The notes below the pieces were generated by a model, which worked only from the letters and a program-made list of their open reading frames with translations, was not told the DNA's origin and made no database searches. From positions 1 through 54,763 of the forward strand of contig JAKSLL010000019.1 of assembly GCA_024401215.1 (NCBI GenBank): 54,763 bases of DNA. Reading direction: 5' to 3'. This DNA comes from Bacteroidaceae bacterium. Lineage in GTDB: Bacteria > Bacteroidota > Bacteroidia > Bacteroidales > Bacteroidaceae. A program made the position numbers and the translations under genes. Every line of letters starts with the position of its first letter. Positions within the stretch are counted from its first letter, which is position 1. Below are positions 26,951 through 36,095 of this stretch, in pieces.

Positions 26951-27742
26951 TCACTCTCTACCCTTCAACTCTTCGTCCACCCTATTAGTCAAATCAATAT
27001 AATCTTGAACAGAAAGCTGCTCAGGACGTTTTGAAAACAACTCATCAGCAAGCATTGGGCAATCCTTGCCAAGTATCTGCTTCATTCCATTTCGCATCAT
27101 CTTTCGACGCATGGTGAACACTGTTTTCACTATGCGTCGAAATAGTTTTTCATCACATCCAAGACTATCCTTTCCGTTGCGAGTGAGACGAATAACTGCA
27201 CTCTTCACCTTTGGGGGCGGGTTGAACACATTCTCGTTCACAGTAAACAGATACTCAACATCATACCACGCCTGAATCAGCACACTCAGCACACCATAAG
27301 CCTTACCTCCAGGAGCTGCCGCCATACGTTCTGCCACTTCTTTCTGAATCATACCCGTACAACATGGTATAAGATTCTTGTTTTCAACCATCTTAAAGAA
27401 AATCTGAGATGAGATGTTGTATGGATAATTCCCTGTAAGGACAAACGGACGACCGTCAAACACTGTTTCAAGATTCATCTGCAGGAAATCCCCCTCTATG
27501 ATATTGTCACCAAGCTCAGGGAAATGTTCATGAAGATATGGCACTGATTCAAAGTCAATCTCCACAACCTTGAACTCCCTGTCCTTTTTCAACACAAACT
27601 GAGTAAGAACACCCATACCAGGTCCTACTTCAAGCACAGGAATATCTGGGCATGCATCCACAGTATCTGCAATGCGACTTGCCACACTGAGGTCGGTAAG
27701 AAAGTGCTGGCCTAAGAATTTCTTTGGTTTAACGCTGTTCAC
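26951..27742 (-). CDS. rsmA: 16S rRNA dimethyladenosine transferase
   Basis: Dimethylates A1518/A1519 in helix 45 of 16S rRNA (KsgA). 263 residues with KKFLGQHFLTD near the N-terminus, the SAM loop VLEVGPGMGVLTQ (about 35-47), the acidic VVEIDFE, EGDFLQ and the catalytic LTGNYPYNISSQI (NLPY-type, here NYPY). FNPPPKVKSAVIRL follows, as in all KsgA proteins. It is one of two minus-strand genes in the left half. Its start faces the flippase-like gene, with overlapping divergent promoters. Confidence 0.95.
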   Translation of the reverse strand: MNSVKPKKFLGQHFLTDLSVASRIADTVDACPDIPVLEVGPGMGVLTQFVLKKDREFKVVEIDFESVPYLHEHFPELGDNIIEGDFLQMNLETVFDGRPFVLTGNYPYNISSQIFFKMVENKNLIPCCTGMIQKEVAERMAAAPGGKAYGVLSVLIQAWYDVEYLFTVNENVFNPPPKVKSAVIRLTRNGKDSLGCDEKLFRRIVKTVFTMRRKMMRNGMKQILGKDCPMLADELFSKRPEQLSVQDYIDLTNRVDEELKGRE

Positions 27743-27786
27743 GGAAAAAATAATGAATTATGATTAATGAATTATGATTAATTTCG

Positions 27787-27794
27787 TAACTTTG
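27787..27794 (+). promoter_or_regulatory. -7 box for the YbhN-like gene
   Basis: TAACTTTG fits TAnnTTTG and lies 70 nt before the ATG at 27864. No clear -33 box is seen; the region upstream is a short tandem repeat (two copies of ATGAATTATGATTA at about 27753-27780). Confidence 0.45.
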
Positions 27795-27844
27795 CACAGA
27801 TAACAGAAAATTAAAATCAATTTCCGTATTGCAAGATTATTGTG

Positions 27845-27875
27845 CAAAGATACGACTTTTTTGATGAACAGCAAT
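27845..27875 (-). promoter_or_regulatory. Promoter of rsmA
   Basis: On the minus strand TATCTTTG (plus 27845-27852) is preceded by 19 nt and ATTG (plus 27872-27875). It overlaps the start codon region of the divergent gene, so the two promoters may interfere. Confidence 0.45.
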
Positions 27876-28862
27876 AAAACTATTAAAAAGGCGCTAAATA
27901 TTGGTATCCCATTTGTGCTTGGAGGGGCTATTCTATGGTGGATGTACCGCGACTTCGATTTCAAAGAGATGGAGCAGACTTTCCTCTATGACATGAATTG
28001 GGGCTGGATGTTGTTTTCGCTGATATTCGGAGTTACTGCCCAGCTTTTCAGAGGACTAAGATGGAGACAGACGCTCGAACCTCTTGGAGAAAACCCACGT
28101 ACATCCGACTGCATACACGCCATCTTCATCTCATACGCAAGCAGCCTAATCATACCACGAAGCGGTGAACTCTCCAGATGCGGAGTGCTGACAAAATACG
28201 ATGGCACATCTTTTCCAAAAGCTATTGGCACAGTCGTGACAGAACGCATCATTGACTCACTACTCATACTCATAATAACAGCAATCGTCATTCTCTCACA
28301 GCTGTCTGTATTCGACACTTTCTTTGACAGAACCGGCACAAACATAGAAGACACTCTTAGAGGGTTTACCACAACAGGATACATTGTCACCGTAGTCTGC
28401 GCTGTCATCACTATAGCTTTCCTCTGCTTCGCAATGAAGAGGTTTGCCTTCATGGCAAAAATACGCGAGACAATGGGTAAGGTAAAAGACGGCATCATGT
28501 CACTTAAAGACGTCAAAAACAAGCCTTTATTCACTTTCTACACTCTTGCTATCTGGGTAAGCTATTTCCTCCATTATTGGATAACATTCCGTTGCTTTGA
28601 CTTCACAGAAGGACTCGGCTTCACAGCTGCGATCGTGAGTTTCATCGTTGGCAGCATATCTGTGATAGTGCCAACTCCTAACGGAGCCGGTCCATGGCAC
28701 TTTGCTGTAAAGACCATACTCATTCTCTATGGACTGGCAGACAACGATGCTGTATCTTTCGTGCTTATTGTCCACACCATACAGACAGCTCTTGTCCCTT
28801 TGCTCGGAGTATATTCTCTTGTATGCCTGGGATTAAGAAACAAGACATCCCATCAAGAATAG
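27864..28862 (+). CDS. Lysylphosphatidylglycerol synthase TM-domain (YbhN/UPF0104) protein
   Basis: A polytopic inner-membrane protein of 332 residues with about eight helices. Family marks are LFRGLRWRQTLEPLG, the ISYASSLIIPRSGELSR-like stretch (landmarks IIPRSGE and RCGVL) and GSISVIVPTPNGAGPWHF near the C-terminus. It is the membrane domain of the LPG synthase/flippase superfamily without the soluble aminoacyl-transferase domain, so a lipid-flipping or glycolipid role is likely rather than lysylation. ATG 27864 was preferred to an in-frame start 24 nt upstream that overlaps the rsmA promoter. Confidence 0.85.
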   Translation: MNSNKTIKKALNIGIPFVLGGAILWWMYRDFDFKEMEQTFLYDMNWGWMLFSLIFGVTAQLFRGLRWRQTLEPLGENPRTSDCIHAIFISYASSLIIPRSGELSRCGVLTKYDGTSFPKAIGTVVTERIIDSLLILIITAIVILSQLSVFDTFFDRTGTNIEDTLRGFTTTGYIVTVVCAVITIAFLCFAMKRFAFMAKIRETMGKVKDGIMSLKDVKNKPLFTFYTLAIWVSYFLHYWITFRCFDFTEGLGFTAAIVSFIVGSISVIVPTPNGAGPWHFAVKTILILYGLADNDAVSFVLIVHTIQTALVPLLGVYSLVCLGLRNKTSHQE

Positions 28863-28903
28863 CATATACGCTAAGCTGCATACTGAATTTATTCACAAAA
28901 AGT

Positions 28904-28934
28904 TTTGTTGTAATACTGATTTAGCGTATCTTTG
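28904..28934 (+). promoter_or_regulatory. Promoter of pepD
   Basis: TTTG (28904-28907), 19 nt, TATCTTTG (28927-28934): an exact Bacteroidetes consensus, 22 nt upstream of the pepD ATG. Confidence 0.7.
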
Positions 28935-28956
28935 CTAACAAAATAGAATAATACTT

Positions 28957-30420
28957 ATGAATCCAATAGAAGAACTCTCCCCAAAAATCGTCTGGAAAAA
29001 TTTCTACTCATTGACACAGATTCCTCGTCCTTCAGGACATGTGGAAAAAGTTACCGACTATCTTGTGAAATTCGCTCAAGCACACGGAGCAGAGGCTTTT
29101 GTCGATGACGCTGGCAATGTGATAATGAAGAAAGGGGCAACTCCTGGCTATGAAGACCTTGAAACAGTGGTGCTTCAGGCACATATGGACATGGTGCCTC
29201 AAAAGACGAAAGACTCCACACATAATTTCGAGACTGACCCGCTTGATGTCTTCATTGACGGTGAATGGGTCACCGCTCGCAACACAACTCTCGGAGCCGA
29301 TGACGGCATGGGGGTTGCTGCAGCAATGGCAGTCATAGAAGACGAGAATGTAGCTCATGGCCCCATCGAAGTGCTAATCACAAAAGATGAGGAGACTGGC
29401 ATGTATGGCGCCTTTGGTCTGAAGGCAGGGATGCTTGAGGGCAAATATCTGCTCAACCTCGACTCGGAGGAGGAGGGAGAAATCACAATAGGATGTGCTG
29501 GCGGAATGGACGTTGTCTGTACTATGGAATATCAAGAGATGAATGTCAATGCAGATAATATGCTGGCATACAACATCGCTATCAAGGGATTGCTCGGCGG
29601 ACATTCCGGACTTGAAATAAACAAAGGAAGAGCAAACGCAAACAAACTCATGGCACGCCTTCTCTTTGCTGCTGTCAACACACAAATCGCATGGCTCTGC
29701 AGCTGGCATGGAGGGAACATGCGAAATGCCATACCTCGCGAATGTGAAGCGACAGTACTTGTGCCAAAGACAGCGGAAAAGGAGTTTATTGCGCTGATTG
29801 ACAAAAGCCGCAATATCTTCTGTGAAGAATATGCCGACATTGAAACTGACGGCATAACACTTACAGCAGAAGAGACTACGATTCCATCAAAAGCTATGCC
29901 ACAGGACATTCAGGAGAATATCATAAACGCAGTGATGGCTGCACATGATGGCGTGTTGCGCTTTACTCCTTCTATGCCTGGACTTGTTGAAACATCAAGC
30001 AATCTTGCAATAATAAATGCTGCAAATGGAAAGGTGGAGATAGATATTCTTGCACGTTCTTCAAAAGATAGCATGAAGACGTTCCTTTGCAACGGACTTG
30101 TATCATGTTTCTCTATGGCAGGCATGAATGTAACACTCGAAGGTGGATATAGTGGATGGCAGCCAAACCCTAAAAGTCCACTTGTGGCAACAATGTCCTC
30201 CATCTATGAGAAGATGTATGGGCAGAAGCCTACCGTCAGCGCATGTCATGCGGGATTGGAGTGCGGCATCATTGGAGTCAACTACCCGGACATGGACATG
30301 GCAAGCTTCGGCCCTACTCTCGTAAGTCCTCACACACCATCAGAGGCATGTTTCATTCCGTCTGTGGACAGATTCTATGCTTTCATACTTGAGATTCTAA
30401 AGAACATTCCAAAGAAGTAA
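28957..30420 (+). CDS. pepD: Aminoacyl-histidine dipeptidase (M20C, PepD)
   Basis: A cytosolic zinc dipeptidase with broad Xaa-His and other dipeptide activity; 487 residues, normal for the family. Metal ligands lie in LQAHMDMVPQ, LGADDGMGVA (bridging Asp) and ITKDEETGMYGAFGL (catalytic Glu). HSGLEINKGRANA is in the lid region, CHAGLECGIIG is in the C-terminal part, and a final metal His lies in GPTLVSPHTPSE. A merR-type gene follows 22 nt later and is probably cotranscribed. Confidence 0.95.
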   Translation: MNPIEELSPKIVWKNFYSLTQIPRPSGHVEKVTDYLVKFAQAHGAEAFVDDAGNVIMKKGATPGYEDLETVVLQAHMDMVPQKTKDSTHNFETDPLDVFIDGEWVTARNTTLGADDGMGVAAAMAVIEDENVAHGPIEVLITKDEETGMYGAFGLKAGMLEGKYLLNLDSEEEGEITIGCAGGMDVVCTMEYQEMNVNADNMLAYNIAIKGLLGGHSGLEINKGRANANKLMARLLFAAVNTQIAWLCSWHGGNMRNAIPRECEATVLVPKTAEKEFIALIDKSRNIFCEEYADIETDGITLTAEETTIPSKAMPQDIQENIINAVMAAHDGVLRFTPSMPGLVETSSNLAIINAANGKVEIDILARSSKDSMKTFLCNGLVSCFSMAGMNVTLEGGYSGWQPNPKSPLVATMSSIYEKMYGQKPTVSACHAGLECGIIGVNYPDMDMASFGPTLVSPHTPSEACFIPSVDRFYAFILEILKNIPKK

Positions 30421-30442
30421 GAATAAGACATTAACAGAAAAT

Positions 30443-30793
30443 ATGGCACTCAATAAGAACAAAGATTTGAAACTTTTTTACAGCATCAGCGAAGTAGCAA
30501 AGATGTTTGATGTCGCAGAGACTTTGCTCCGATACTGGGAAAAAGAATTCAGCAACATAAAGCCCCAAAAGACAAGCAGAGGAGTACGCCAATACACTAA
30601 AGATGACATCGAGCAGGTGCGTCTCGTCTATCATCTCGTAAAAGAGCGCGGTATGACTCTGCAAGGAGCCCGCGAAGCTATAAAGCATGACAAAAGCGGA
30701 GATACAAACAAGCAAGTGGAGGTCATAGACCGCCTTAAATCCATTCGTTCAGAACTGCAAGAAATTGGTAAAAACCTCGGCGGACTGGTATAA
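30443..30793 (+). CDS. MerR-family transcriptional regulator
   Basis: A 116-residue DNA-binding protein. The MerR winged helix covers about residues 10-80: FYSISEVAKMFDVAETLLRYWEKEF, then GVRQYTKDDIEQVRLV, with landmarks LLRYWEKEF and YTKDDI. A short charged helix follows (about 90-116), presumably a coiled-coil dimerisation helix. No Cys-rich metal-binding loop is present, so it is not a metal sensor of the classic type. The target is unknown; it shares a transcript with pepD and ends at a strong hairpin. Confidence 0.88.
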   Translation: MALNKNKDLKLFYSISEVAKMFDVAETLLRYWEKEFSNIKPQKTSRGVRQYTKDDIEQVRLVYHLVKERGMTLQGAREAIKHDKSGDTNKQVEVIDRLKSIRSELQEIGKNLGGLV

Positions 30794-30821
30794 CTGAATC
30801 CTGCCAACTTAAAAATGCACC

Positions 30822-30864
30822 AATGCATTGAAAAGGCTTTGTCAACAAGCCTTTTCAATGCATT
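30822..30864. terminator. Stem-loop at the convergent junction
   Basis: An 18-bp perfect stem (AATGCATTGAAAAGGCTT at 30822-30839 with its complement at 30847-30864), loop TGTCAAC. It lies after the merR gene where + and - strand genes meet. There is no long T run. Confidence 0.65.
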
Positions 30865-31006
30865 AGTGATATTGCTACAGGTTGCTTTTCCCTTTCATCT
30901 CTGTAACATTCATACTTTTCATCGCCAACTTCAATAGCAGAATGTAATTCTTGCTCTGTATGTCACTCCATCCACTTTTTTCGCTGCATTCTGGAGGCAT
31001 GAGGCA

Positions 31007-32596
31007 TCATTTGTACTCAATCTGTAAGTTGCTGATTACTGTGGCAGAAGCCCCTGTACTGCCTGTGTGCTGAATGTGAATGCCGCCATAGGAATTGACT
31101 GATGGAATCTGGGCGTTGAGAGTCTGCTGATTATCACCGTTGGTGAGGTGAGCCGAGAGTGTGTTGCCACGCATGGTGAGGATGAGATGAAGACCTGCAC
31201 GATAGAGGTTGCACAACTCGGTAGATGTGATAGGAACAATGTTGCCTTGCTGATATTCAACTAATTTCACTTCCACGGCTCGGTCGTAGTCGGGGGTGCG
31301 GATGAAACGCATGCCATAGCCTGTAAGGGTGTAGGGATCGAACTTGATGCAGACATCCATGTACTGACCAGTAGCACTTCCGAACCCCTGCCCAGCAGAC
31401 TTACATGGTGCGAGATCAACATTCAGCGTCATGTCGGCATAATTGCCTGGAAGGGCACAGTACATCATACGTGCACCACGCACATTCTGCATCATGCCAG
31501 AGTGCCCTTCTGCTCCATCAATGCCACTTGAATACACCCATGCCGCTCGGTCGTTAGCTGCTGTCCAGTTGTATTCTGCTGTGTCAGATGGCTTGTAAGC
31601 ATCGATAGTCCATTTTCCAGGGATTATGCTTGTCTGATTCGTTATCTCTATGCCAGGGAGCGTGACTGGCACGGGATAAGTACTCGCATTGGGCAGGTTG
31701 AGCGGCTCACCATTAAGAGTGCAGTTTATCATCTGGCATTCGCGACGCGGGTCAGGCTGCTTGCTCCACTCTATCCTCAAATTCTTGTCGTCGCTCGTCC
31801 ATCGGCAATTTTCAAGCTTTATGCGGTCGTGAACCTTGGTCAGGTACTGCACTCCGTGAACCTTGGTATGGATGTCGCAATCACGCAACAGGGCTCCTTG
31901 TGGGGATGTACAGTAAAATGGCTTGGAAGAGTAGAGAGTAAATTGGCAATGGTCGTAGATGCCTGTGCCACAAAGGGCGTCGTCAGTACACTCGAAGTAG
32001 CAATCACGGAAATTCACCTGCTCGGCACCTACGAATGGACAGAGGTTGAGACGACTGATGAAACGGCAGTTGTCTATCTTGTATCTTCCGCCATTGCAAA
32101 TGACCAGCTGTGCCTGAACAATAGCATCAGCCCTCTTCTTGCGACTGAGTTTGGGGTTGCGAGGATAGTCAAGGTCAACATTGCAGTAGTTGCCGAAGGT
32201 CACATTTCGAACCTCAACATCAGTGCCATCCCAAAGGAGCATAGTGTAGTTGCCCAATGCGCCTTGTGTTTGACCACGGTTGACAGCAAGGACCACATCT
32301 TCAGGATTTTCACTAAGACCAATGATGCGCGTGCGAGACATTTTCACTTTCATGCCGAAAGGGGTGGATTCGCCTTCTTCCGGGATACGCATAGTGCTGT
32401 CGTCGGGATTGTCTATCCAATACACTCCAGGAGACAGACGTATTTCTGTCCAAAGGGTGTCTGTGGCGTATCGTTCAGCCGTGCGCAGAGCCTTGCGGAT
32501 ATCATCACCCTGATGGACTGTAATGATGTGTACTTTCTGTGCATGTACAGAAAGGGCAAGAAGAGCGATGGCTATATATACGAATATCGTTTTCAT
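31007..32596 (-). CDS. Secreted right-handed beta-helix protein
   Basis: A 529-residue exported protein. Signal peptide 1-19 (FVYIAIALLALSVHAQ). Residues about 25-330 form repeated short beta strands with N/C/D ladders (VEVRNVTFGNYC, YKIDNCRFISRL, VNFRDCYFECTDDALCGTG, IKLENCRW), the pectin-lyase fold. The C-terminal about 200 residues look like a LamG/jelly-roll domain (AAWVYSSGIDG; YGGIHIQHTG). Carbohydrate binding or cleavage is likely, but GH28 or CE8 active-site signatures are absent. The ATG at 32596 starts a clean signal peptide. Four tandem palindromic repeats lie upstream (32713-32803). Confidence 0.75.
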   Translation of the reverse strand: MKTIFVYIAIALLALSVHAQKVHIITVHQGDDIRKALRTAERYATDTLWTEIRLSPGVYWIDNPDDSTMRIPEEGESTPFGMKVKMSRTRIIGLSENPEDVVLAVNRGQTQGALGNYTMLLWDGTDVEVRNVTFGNYCNVDLDYPRNPKLSRKKRADAIVQAQLVICNGGRYKIDNCRFISRLNLCPFVGAEQVNFRDCYFECTDDALCGTGIYDHCQFTLYSSKPFYCTSPQGALLRDCDIHTKVHGVQYLTKVHDRIKLENCRWTSDDKNLRIEWSKQPDPRRECQMINCTLNGEPLNLPNASTYPVPVTLPGIEITNQTSIIPGKWTIDAYKPSDTAEYNWTAANDRAAWVYSSGIDGAEGHSGMMQNVRGARMMYCALPGNYADMTLNVDLAPCKSAGQGFGSATGQYMDVCIKFDPYTLTGYGMRFIRTPDYDRAVEVKLVEYQQGNIVPITSTELCNLYRAGLHLILTMRGNTLSAHLTNGDNQQTLNAQIPSVNSYGGIHIQHTGSTGASATVISNLQIEYK

Positions 32597-32643
32597 TCTG
32601 TTAAACTTCGTGCTATTGAGAGAAAGCAAATGTAATTTCGTTG

Positions 32644-32672
32644 CAAAATTACATGATTTTTCAAGAAACAAA
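32644..32672 (-). promoter_or_regulatory. Possible promoter of the beta-helix gene
   Basis: Minus strand TTTG (plus 32669-32672), 17 nt, TAATTTTG (plus 32644-32651). A second TACATTTG box is at 32627-32634. Both lie between the palindromic repeats and the ATG. Confidence 0.4.
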
Positions 32673-32712
32673 GAACAAAACGCCCAATTTATTAGTGACA
32701 TCACTCAAAACA

Positions 32713-32803
32713 TTGTGTAACACGTGCAACATGCTCAGTGTTACACATGTAACATGCCCGATGTTACACACGTAACATAGAGCGTGTTACACGTGTTACA
32801 CCG
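32713..32803. repeat. Four tandem palindromic repeats (candidate operator array)
   Basis: Four units of about 22-24 bp, each with a core close to TGTTACACATGTAACA. They are TGTAACACGTGCAACA (32716-32731), TGTTACACATGTAACA (32739-32754), TGTTACACACGTAACA (32762-32777) and GTGTTACACGTGTTACAC (32784-32801). Each core is a near-perfect dyad, and the spacing is about two helical turns. They lie 40-130 bp upstream of the predicted promoter of the beta-helix gene and just beyond the 3' end of the kinase operon. They account for most of the 308-bp gap there. Confidence 0.8.
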
Positions 32804-32904
32804 AGCATCAGGTTCACAATGCAGGAGGCGCATATAAACTTACATTCTATTTACCTAAATGCTTCCATTACTTCCCTATTTTTTTAGAATATATTACCAT
32901 ATCT

Positions 32905-34233
32905 TCATCCGTACCATCCTTGCGACCAATTCCACACGAGATCTATAAGGGTAAGAGCAATACTAATGATGGCTGGAGTCAAATATCCTCCTGGATTCTC
33001 CACTTCCTTTCTCCTTACAAAATACAATATTATTCCCACGATTGGTATGAAGAAACATAACAAGGACATCCAACAACCAACATGCGATTTTCCATAAGAT
33101 GATGTTGATGGAGGGACTGGTTGTGGGCGAGGTATTGGTTGTGGTTGAGGTTGAGGTCTTGGCGGAGGGACCGGTTGAGGACGTGGAGCTGGTTGTGGTT
33201 GAGGCCTTGGTGGAGGGACTGGTTGAGGGCGTGGAGCTGGTTGTGGTTGAGGAACAGCAGGAGCTGATGCAACCAAAGCATGCATACATTTTCCCCATTC
33301 CTCTGCTGAAGGTCTATCTAATGCTACAGAAGAGAATGCTCTCAAGAACAATGTTTTTGCATTAGGATGTAACACATTAAATTTCTTGTGCAAGTCAGGA
33401 TATGACTTCACCTTACTTGCATTCGGACCAAATGGAAACAGGTTGGCAGCAATGTTCTGAAATATCTCATTACTATTCGCATCTTTTTGTACATAAGGAG
33501 TCACTACATAAGGATGAAGACCTAGCAAGATTTGGTAGAACACAACGCCTAACGCAAAATTATCCCAAGACTTATCCAACAAATAATCTGCAGTCTTTCC
33601 TACATTAGCAGAATAGTACTCAGGAGGCATATAATTTGGAGTTGCAGCTGTGCCAGGAAACAATAATCTTCCTTGGTCTGCAATTTGAACAGAGTCCATG
33701 TCAACCAATGTAACATATCCATTATGTGTAATCAATACATTTTCTGGTTTGAAATCACGTAGGACATATTTATTGGTTGAGTGGAGCAGATGAATAGGAA
33801 TAGATATATTTTTAATCAGCTTTAGACGCGAGATTAATGAAGGTATTCCATTTACTCTGTCATATCTATTATACCATGCTTGGCTTAACTTTTTACTGAG
33901 TTTTGGAGCGGTAAGTTTTATCAGTTGTTCACTATTTGGGAATGCCAAGGGCATGATAAATCCAATAAATTTACCACCAGCATCAGTTACATAGTCAAGT
34001 GGCCAACCAATCAAAAAACCATTACCTTTTACCTTTGCTGGAGGATTGGAAACCATAAACTTGATTTTCTTTTCAAGTTCAGGTGTTCGTTTCTTTTGGT
34101 AATAGAGTTTTACGCATATGTCCTTAAACTGAGAAGGAGCACTTAACACACGCCTTACTTCTCCTTCTCCACCAGAGGAAAAAGCATCGTTGTTTAATAT
34201 GATCTTTTCGCGTTTTGATGTATATACGTCCAT
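32905..34233 (-). CDS. Membrane-anchored Ser/Thr protein kinase (TerY-P-type)
   Basis: 442 residues. The kinase domain (about 8-320) has the Gly-rich loop SSGGEGEV (19-26), VAIK-type K42 in CVKLYY, the catalytic loop VLRDFKPENVL (157-167, D160 and N165), and VDMD (177-180) in place of DFG, with D178 as metal ligand. TPNYMPPEY follows (199-206). A proline-rich segment (327-375) of repeated RPQPQPAP/RPQPVPPP units comes next, then two membrane helices (about 386-406 and 417-436). It starts 5 nt after the PP2C gene stop and is the last gene of the operon; it should phosphorylate operon partners such as the VWA proteins (inference). Confidence 0.85.
   Translation of the reverse strand: MDVYTSKREKIILNNDAFSSGGEGEVRRVLSAPSQFKDICVKLYYQKKRTPELEKKIKFMVSNPPAKVKGNGFLIGWPLDYVTDAGGKFIGFIMPLAFPNSEQLIKLTAPKLSKKLSQAWYNRYDRVNGIPSLISRLKLIKNISIPIHLLHSTNKYVLRDFKPENVLITHNGYVTLVDMDSVQIADQGRLLFPGTAATPNYMPPEYYSANVGKTADYLLDKSWDNFALGVVFYQILLGLHPYVVTPYVQKDANSNEIFQNIAANLFPFGPNASKVKSYPDLHKKFNVLHPNAKTLFLRAFSSVALDRPSAEEWGKCMHALVASAPAVPQPQPAPRPQPVPPPRPQPQPAPRPQPVPPPRPQPQPQPIPRPQPVPPSTSSYGKSHVGCWMSLLCFFIPIVGIILYFVRRKEVENPGGYLTPAIISIALTLIDLVWNWSQGWYG
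33108..33262. repeat. Tandem repeats encoding the kinase proline-rich linker
   Basis: Imperfect tandem units of about 54-57 bp built on GGTTGTGGTTGAGG and GGAGGGACTGGTTGAGG (plus strand) encode the PxPxP segment. Such low-complexity DNA can vary in copy number. Confidence 0.6.
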
Positions 34234-34238
34234 ATTAT

Positions 34239-36083
34239 TTACATGTATAAAACACCAAGTATCATGGTTTTATCATCAGTTTCATCTTTGAATTTCTGAT
34301 TTCCTTCTTTGATGAACTGATACCATTCACTTGCTCTTTCATTCTCTGGCTTTCCTTGTTTTCTTGACTGTTTAAGTGTCTCACACAATGGTTCAAAGAA
34401 TCCCTTATGAGGCGTATTTGGATCATAGAACTTACCAGTTGTTTTATTTAATTGATTGTATAACCATGATGTATTTTCACATCCGTCACTCATCAATGTA
34501 AATGCAGAAACTGGCTGATTTATAACTCTAGCCTCAGGAACCATGACACCGGACATTTCGTAGAATGGAATATCCCAAAATTCTGAAGGTAGAAATATCG
34601 TCTGATTAGCTTCTTCTCCCTTATGAGGTGTTAACATACTATGCCATTCGCCGTTCATATCTCGATAGCCAGAACGTCCATCACCAACATGAGCAATCAA
34701 AAGACCCAAAGGTGAATGTATCACAACAATCACAGTTGCACTTAACGATTTAAAGACTATACCTCTTTGTTCTGCAAATTTCTGGATGTCATCATGCACT
34801 AACCTAAGTCCCTTCAAGGCAAGTTTTGTCCAACGAATCTCTGAAGGCAATTCATTTTTCGTCATCCAACCTTCATTCTCAACAACAGTTTTCATATAGT
34901 GCAAAGTTCTAGATACTGTTATCTTTGAACCTACATCTGAATGCTTGGCAGAGCCTGCACCATCAGAAGTTATAGCGATGCCCCAACCGTCACCAAGATA
35001 TTCATAAGCAGAATAATCCTGGCATGGTATATTGGAACTGATATGACCATTTCCTTGTACAGATGCTCCTACAACAATCCATTCTCCAGCATCTTTTGCA
35101 TATGCAACAATGTTCTGAGGTAGTGGATTCGGAGTAGGTTTTGGAGTAGGAACTGGCTGAGGTGATGGAACTGGCTGAGGTGATGGATCTGGCTTTGGAG
35201 TTGGGATCGGAGTTGGTTGTGGTGTTGGGATTGGCTTTGGAGTTGGAACAGGTGTGACTTGAGGAGTTGACACTGGTTCTGTTTCCTCGTTGCCTTTTTC
35301 AACCGCAGCTTTCCTGTTCATAATTTTTGAAAACATCTTTGCTATACTTTTCCTCTTAAAGAAGGCTATCAGACCAGCAATTAATGCCACAAAAGTAACA
35401 ACCACCCAATTTCCAAAAGCTCGAAGAATAAAGATAATTTTATCAAACATTCCTTGTTCTTTTTTGTTTAGATCTTTTACTTTTACTATATTGTTATTCG
35501 TAAAATCATTATTTGCTTTATCTTTTGATGGTTCATTTACAACCTCAGTAGAAGTAGATGAATCCTTATTTTCTTGAATTTCTTCTTGTGGTAACAAGAA
35601 AAGAAATCTTCCATTCTTATACTCTTTTCGGTAAGACTTTCCCGATTCTTGAATACATTTACATTCTTTGGTAAGATCTTCAATTACTGATTTGAAATTT
35701 GCAAATTTTTCATCAATTTCAGACTCTTTGTCCCCATAGGCTTTTGTTAATTCTGCTTTGTATGTCAAACGCATGGTATCAACAAGTTGGGCATATTGAT
35801 CAACTGTGTTTTTTGACAATCCTTTTGTTGATGTATTAACAATTCCATAGAGTTTTGAATCTTTCTTTTTAAGTGCAGTTTTAAAAAGCGAAAGATTGGA
35901 ATTTTCAATCTTGTTCAGTACTTTTTCATCTTCAAAGCCAGCAATTTGGCAAGCCGCTCTGGTCATATCAGCTCTAATCTCACCATACAAATTTATCAAA
36001 GTTGTGTCTGGTATAACAACCTCGGCGTTAGCTTGCAAAGCAAGAAATAAACAAATAATTATTAGAGAGAAATATCTTTTCAT
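34239..36083 (-). CDS. Transmembrane PP2C-family phosphatase
   Basis: 614 residues. Signal peptide 1-20, an exported helical region (21-213) with a Cys pair (C141, C143), then one membrane helix (about 214-242) that places the rest inside the cell. A proline-rich linker (about 274-322; PTPKPxPTPQP) precedes the PP2C domain (about 335-614). Its metal-site motifs are [15 protein letters not shown] (372-386), [18 protein letters not shown] and DDKTMILG. It should dephosphorylate proteins modified by the neighbouring kinase. An exported sensor region joined to a cytoplasmic phosphatase suggests envelope signalling. It begins 12 nt after the second VWA gene. Confidence 0.85.
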   Translation of the reverse strand: MKRYFSLIIICLFLALQANAEVVIPDTTLINLYGEIRADMTRAACQIAGFEDEKVLNKIENSNLSLFKTALKKKDSKLYGIVNTSTKGLSKNTVDQYAQLVDTMRLTYKAELTKAYGDKESEIDEKFANFKSVIEDLTKECKCIQESGKSYRKEYKNGRFLFLLPQEEIQENKDSSTSTEVVNEPSKDKANNDFTNNNIVKVKDLNKKEQGMFDKIIFILRAFGNWVVVTFVALIAGLIAFFKRKSIAKMFSKIMNRKAAVEKGNEETEPVSTPQVTPVPTPKPIPTPQPTPIPTPKPDPSPQPVPSPQPVPTPKPTPNPLPQNIVAYAKDAGEWIVVGASVQGNGHISSNIPCQDYSAYEYLGDGWGIAITSDGAGSAKHSDVGSKITVSRTLHYMKTVVENEGWMTKNELPSEIRWTKLALKGLRLVHDDIQKFAEQRGIVFKSLSATVIVVIHSPLGLLIAHVGDGRSGYRDMNGEWHSMLTPHKGEEANQTIFLPSEFWDIPFYEMSGVMVPEARVINQPVSAFTLMSDGCENTSWLYNQLNKTTGKFYDPNTPHKGFFEPLCETLKQSRKQGKPENERASEWYQFIKEGNQKFKDETDDKTMILGVLYM

Positions 36084-36095
36084 TTCAAATATTCA

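Noticed and set aside
31829-32635. A 268-codon open frame on the + strand
   Set aside because: It is antisense to the beta-helix gene, whose signal peptide and repeated strands are convincing. The + frame has no domain or start context.
32713-32803. CRISPR array
   Set aside because: The units are contiguous dyads without unique spacers, and no cas gene is present.
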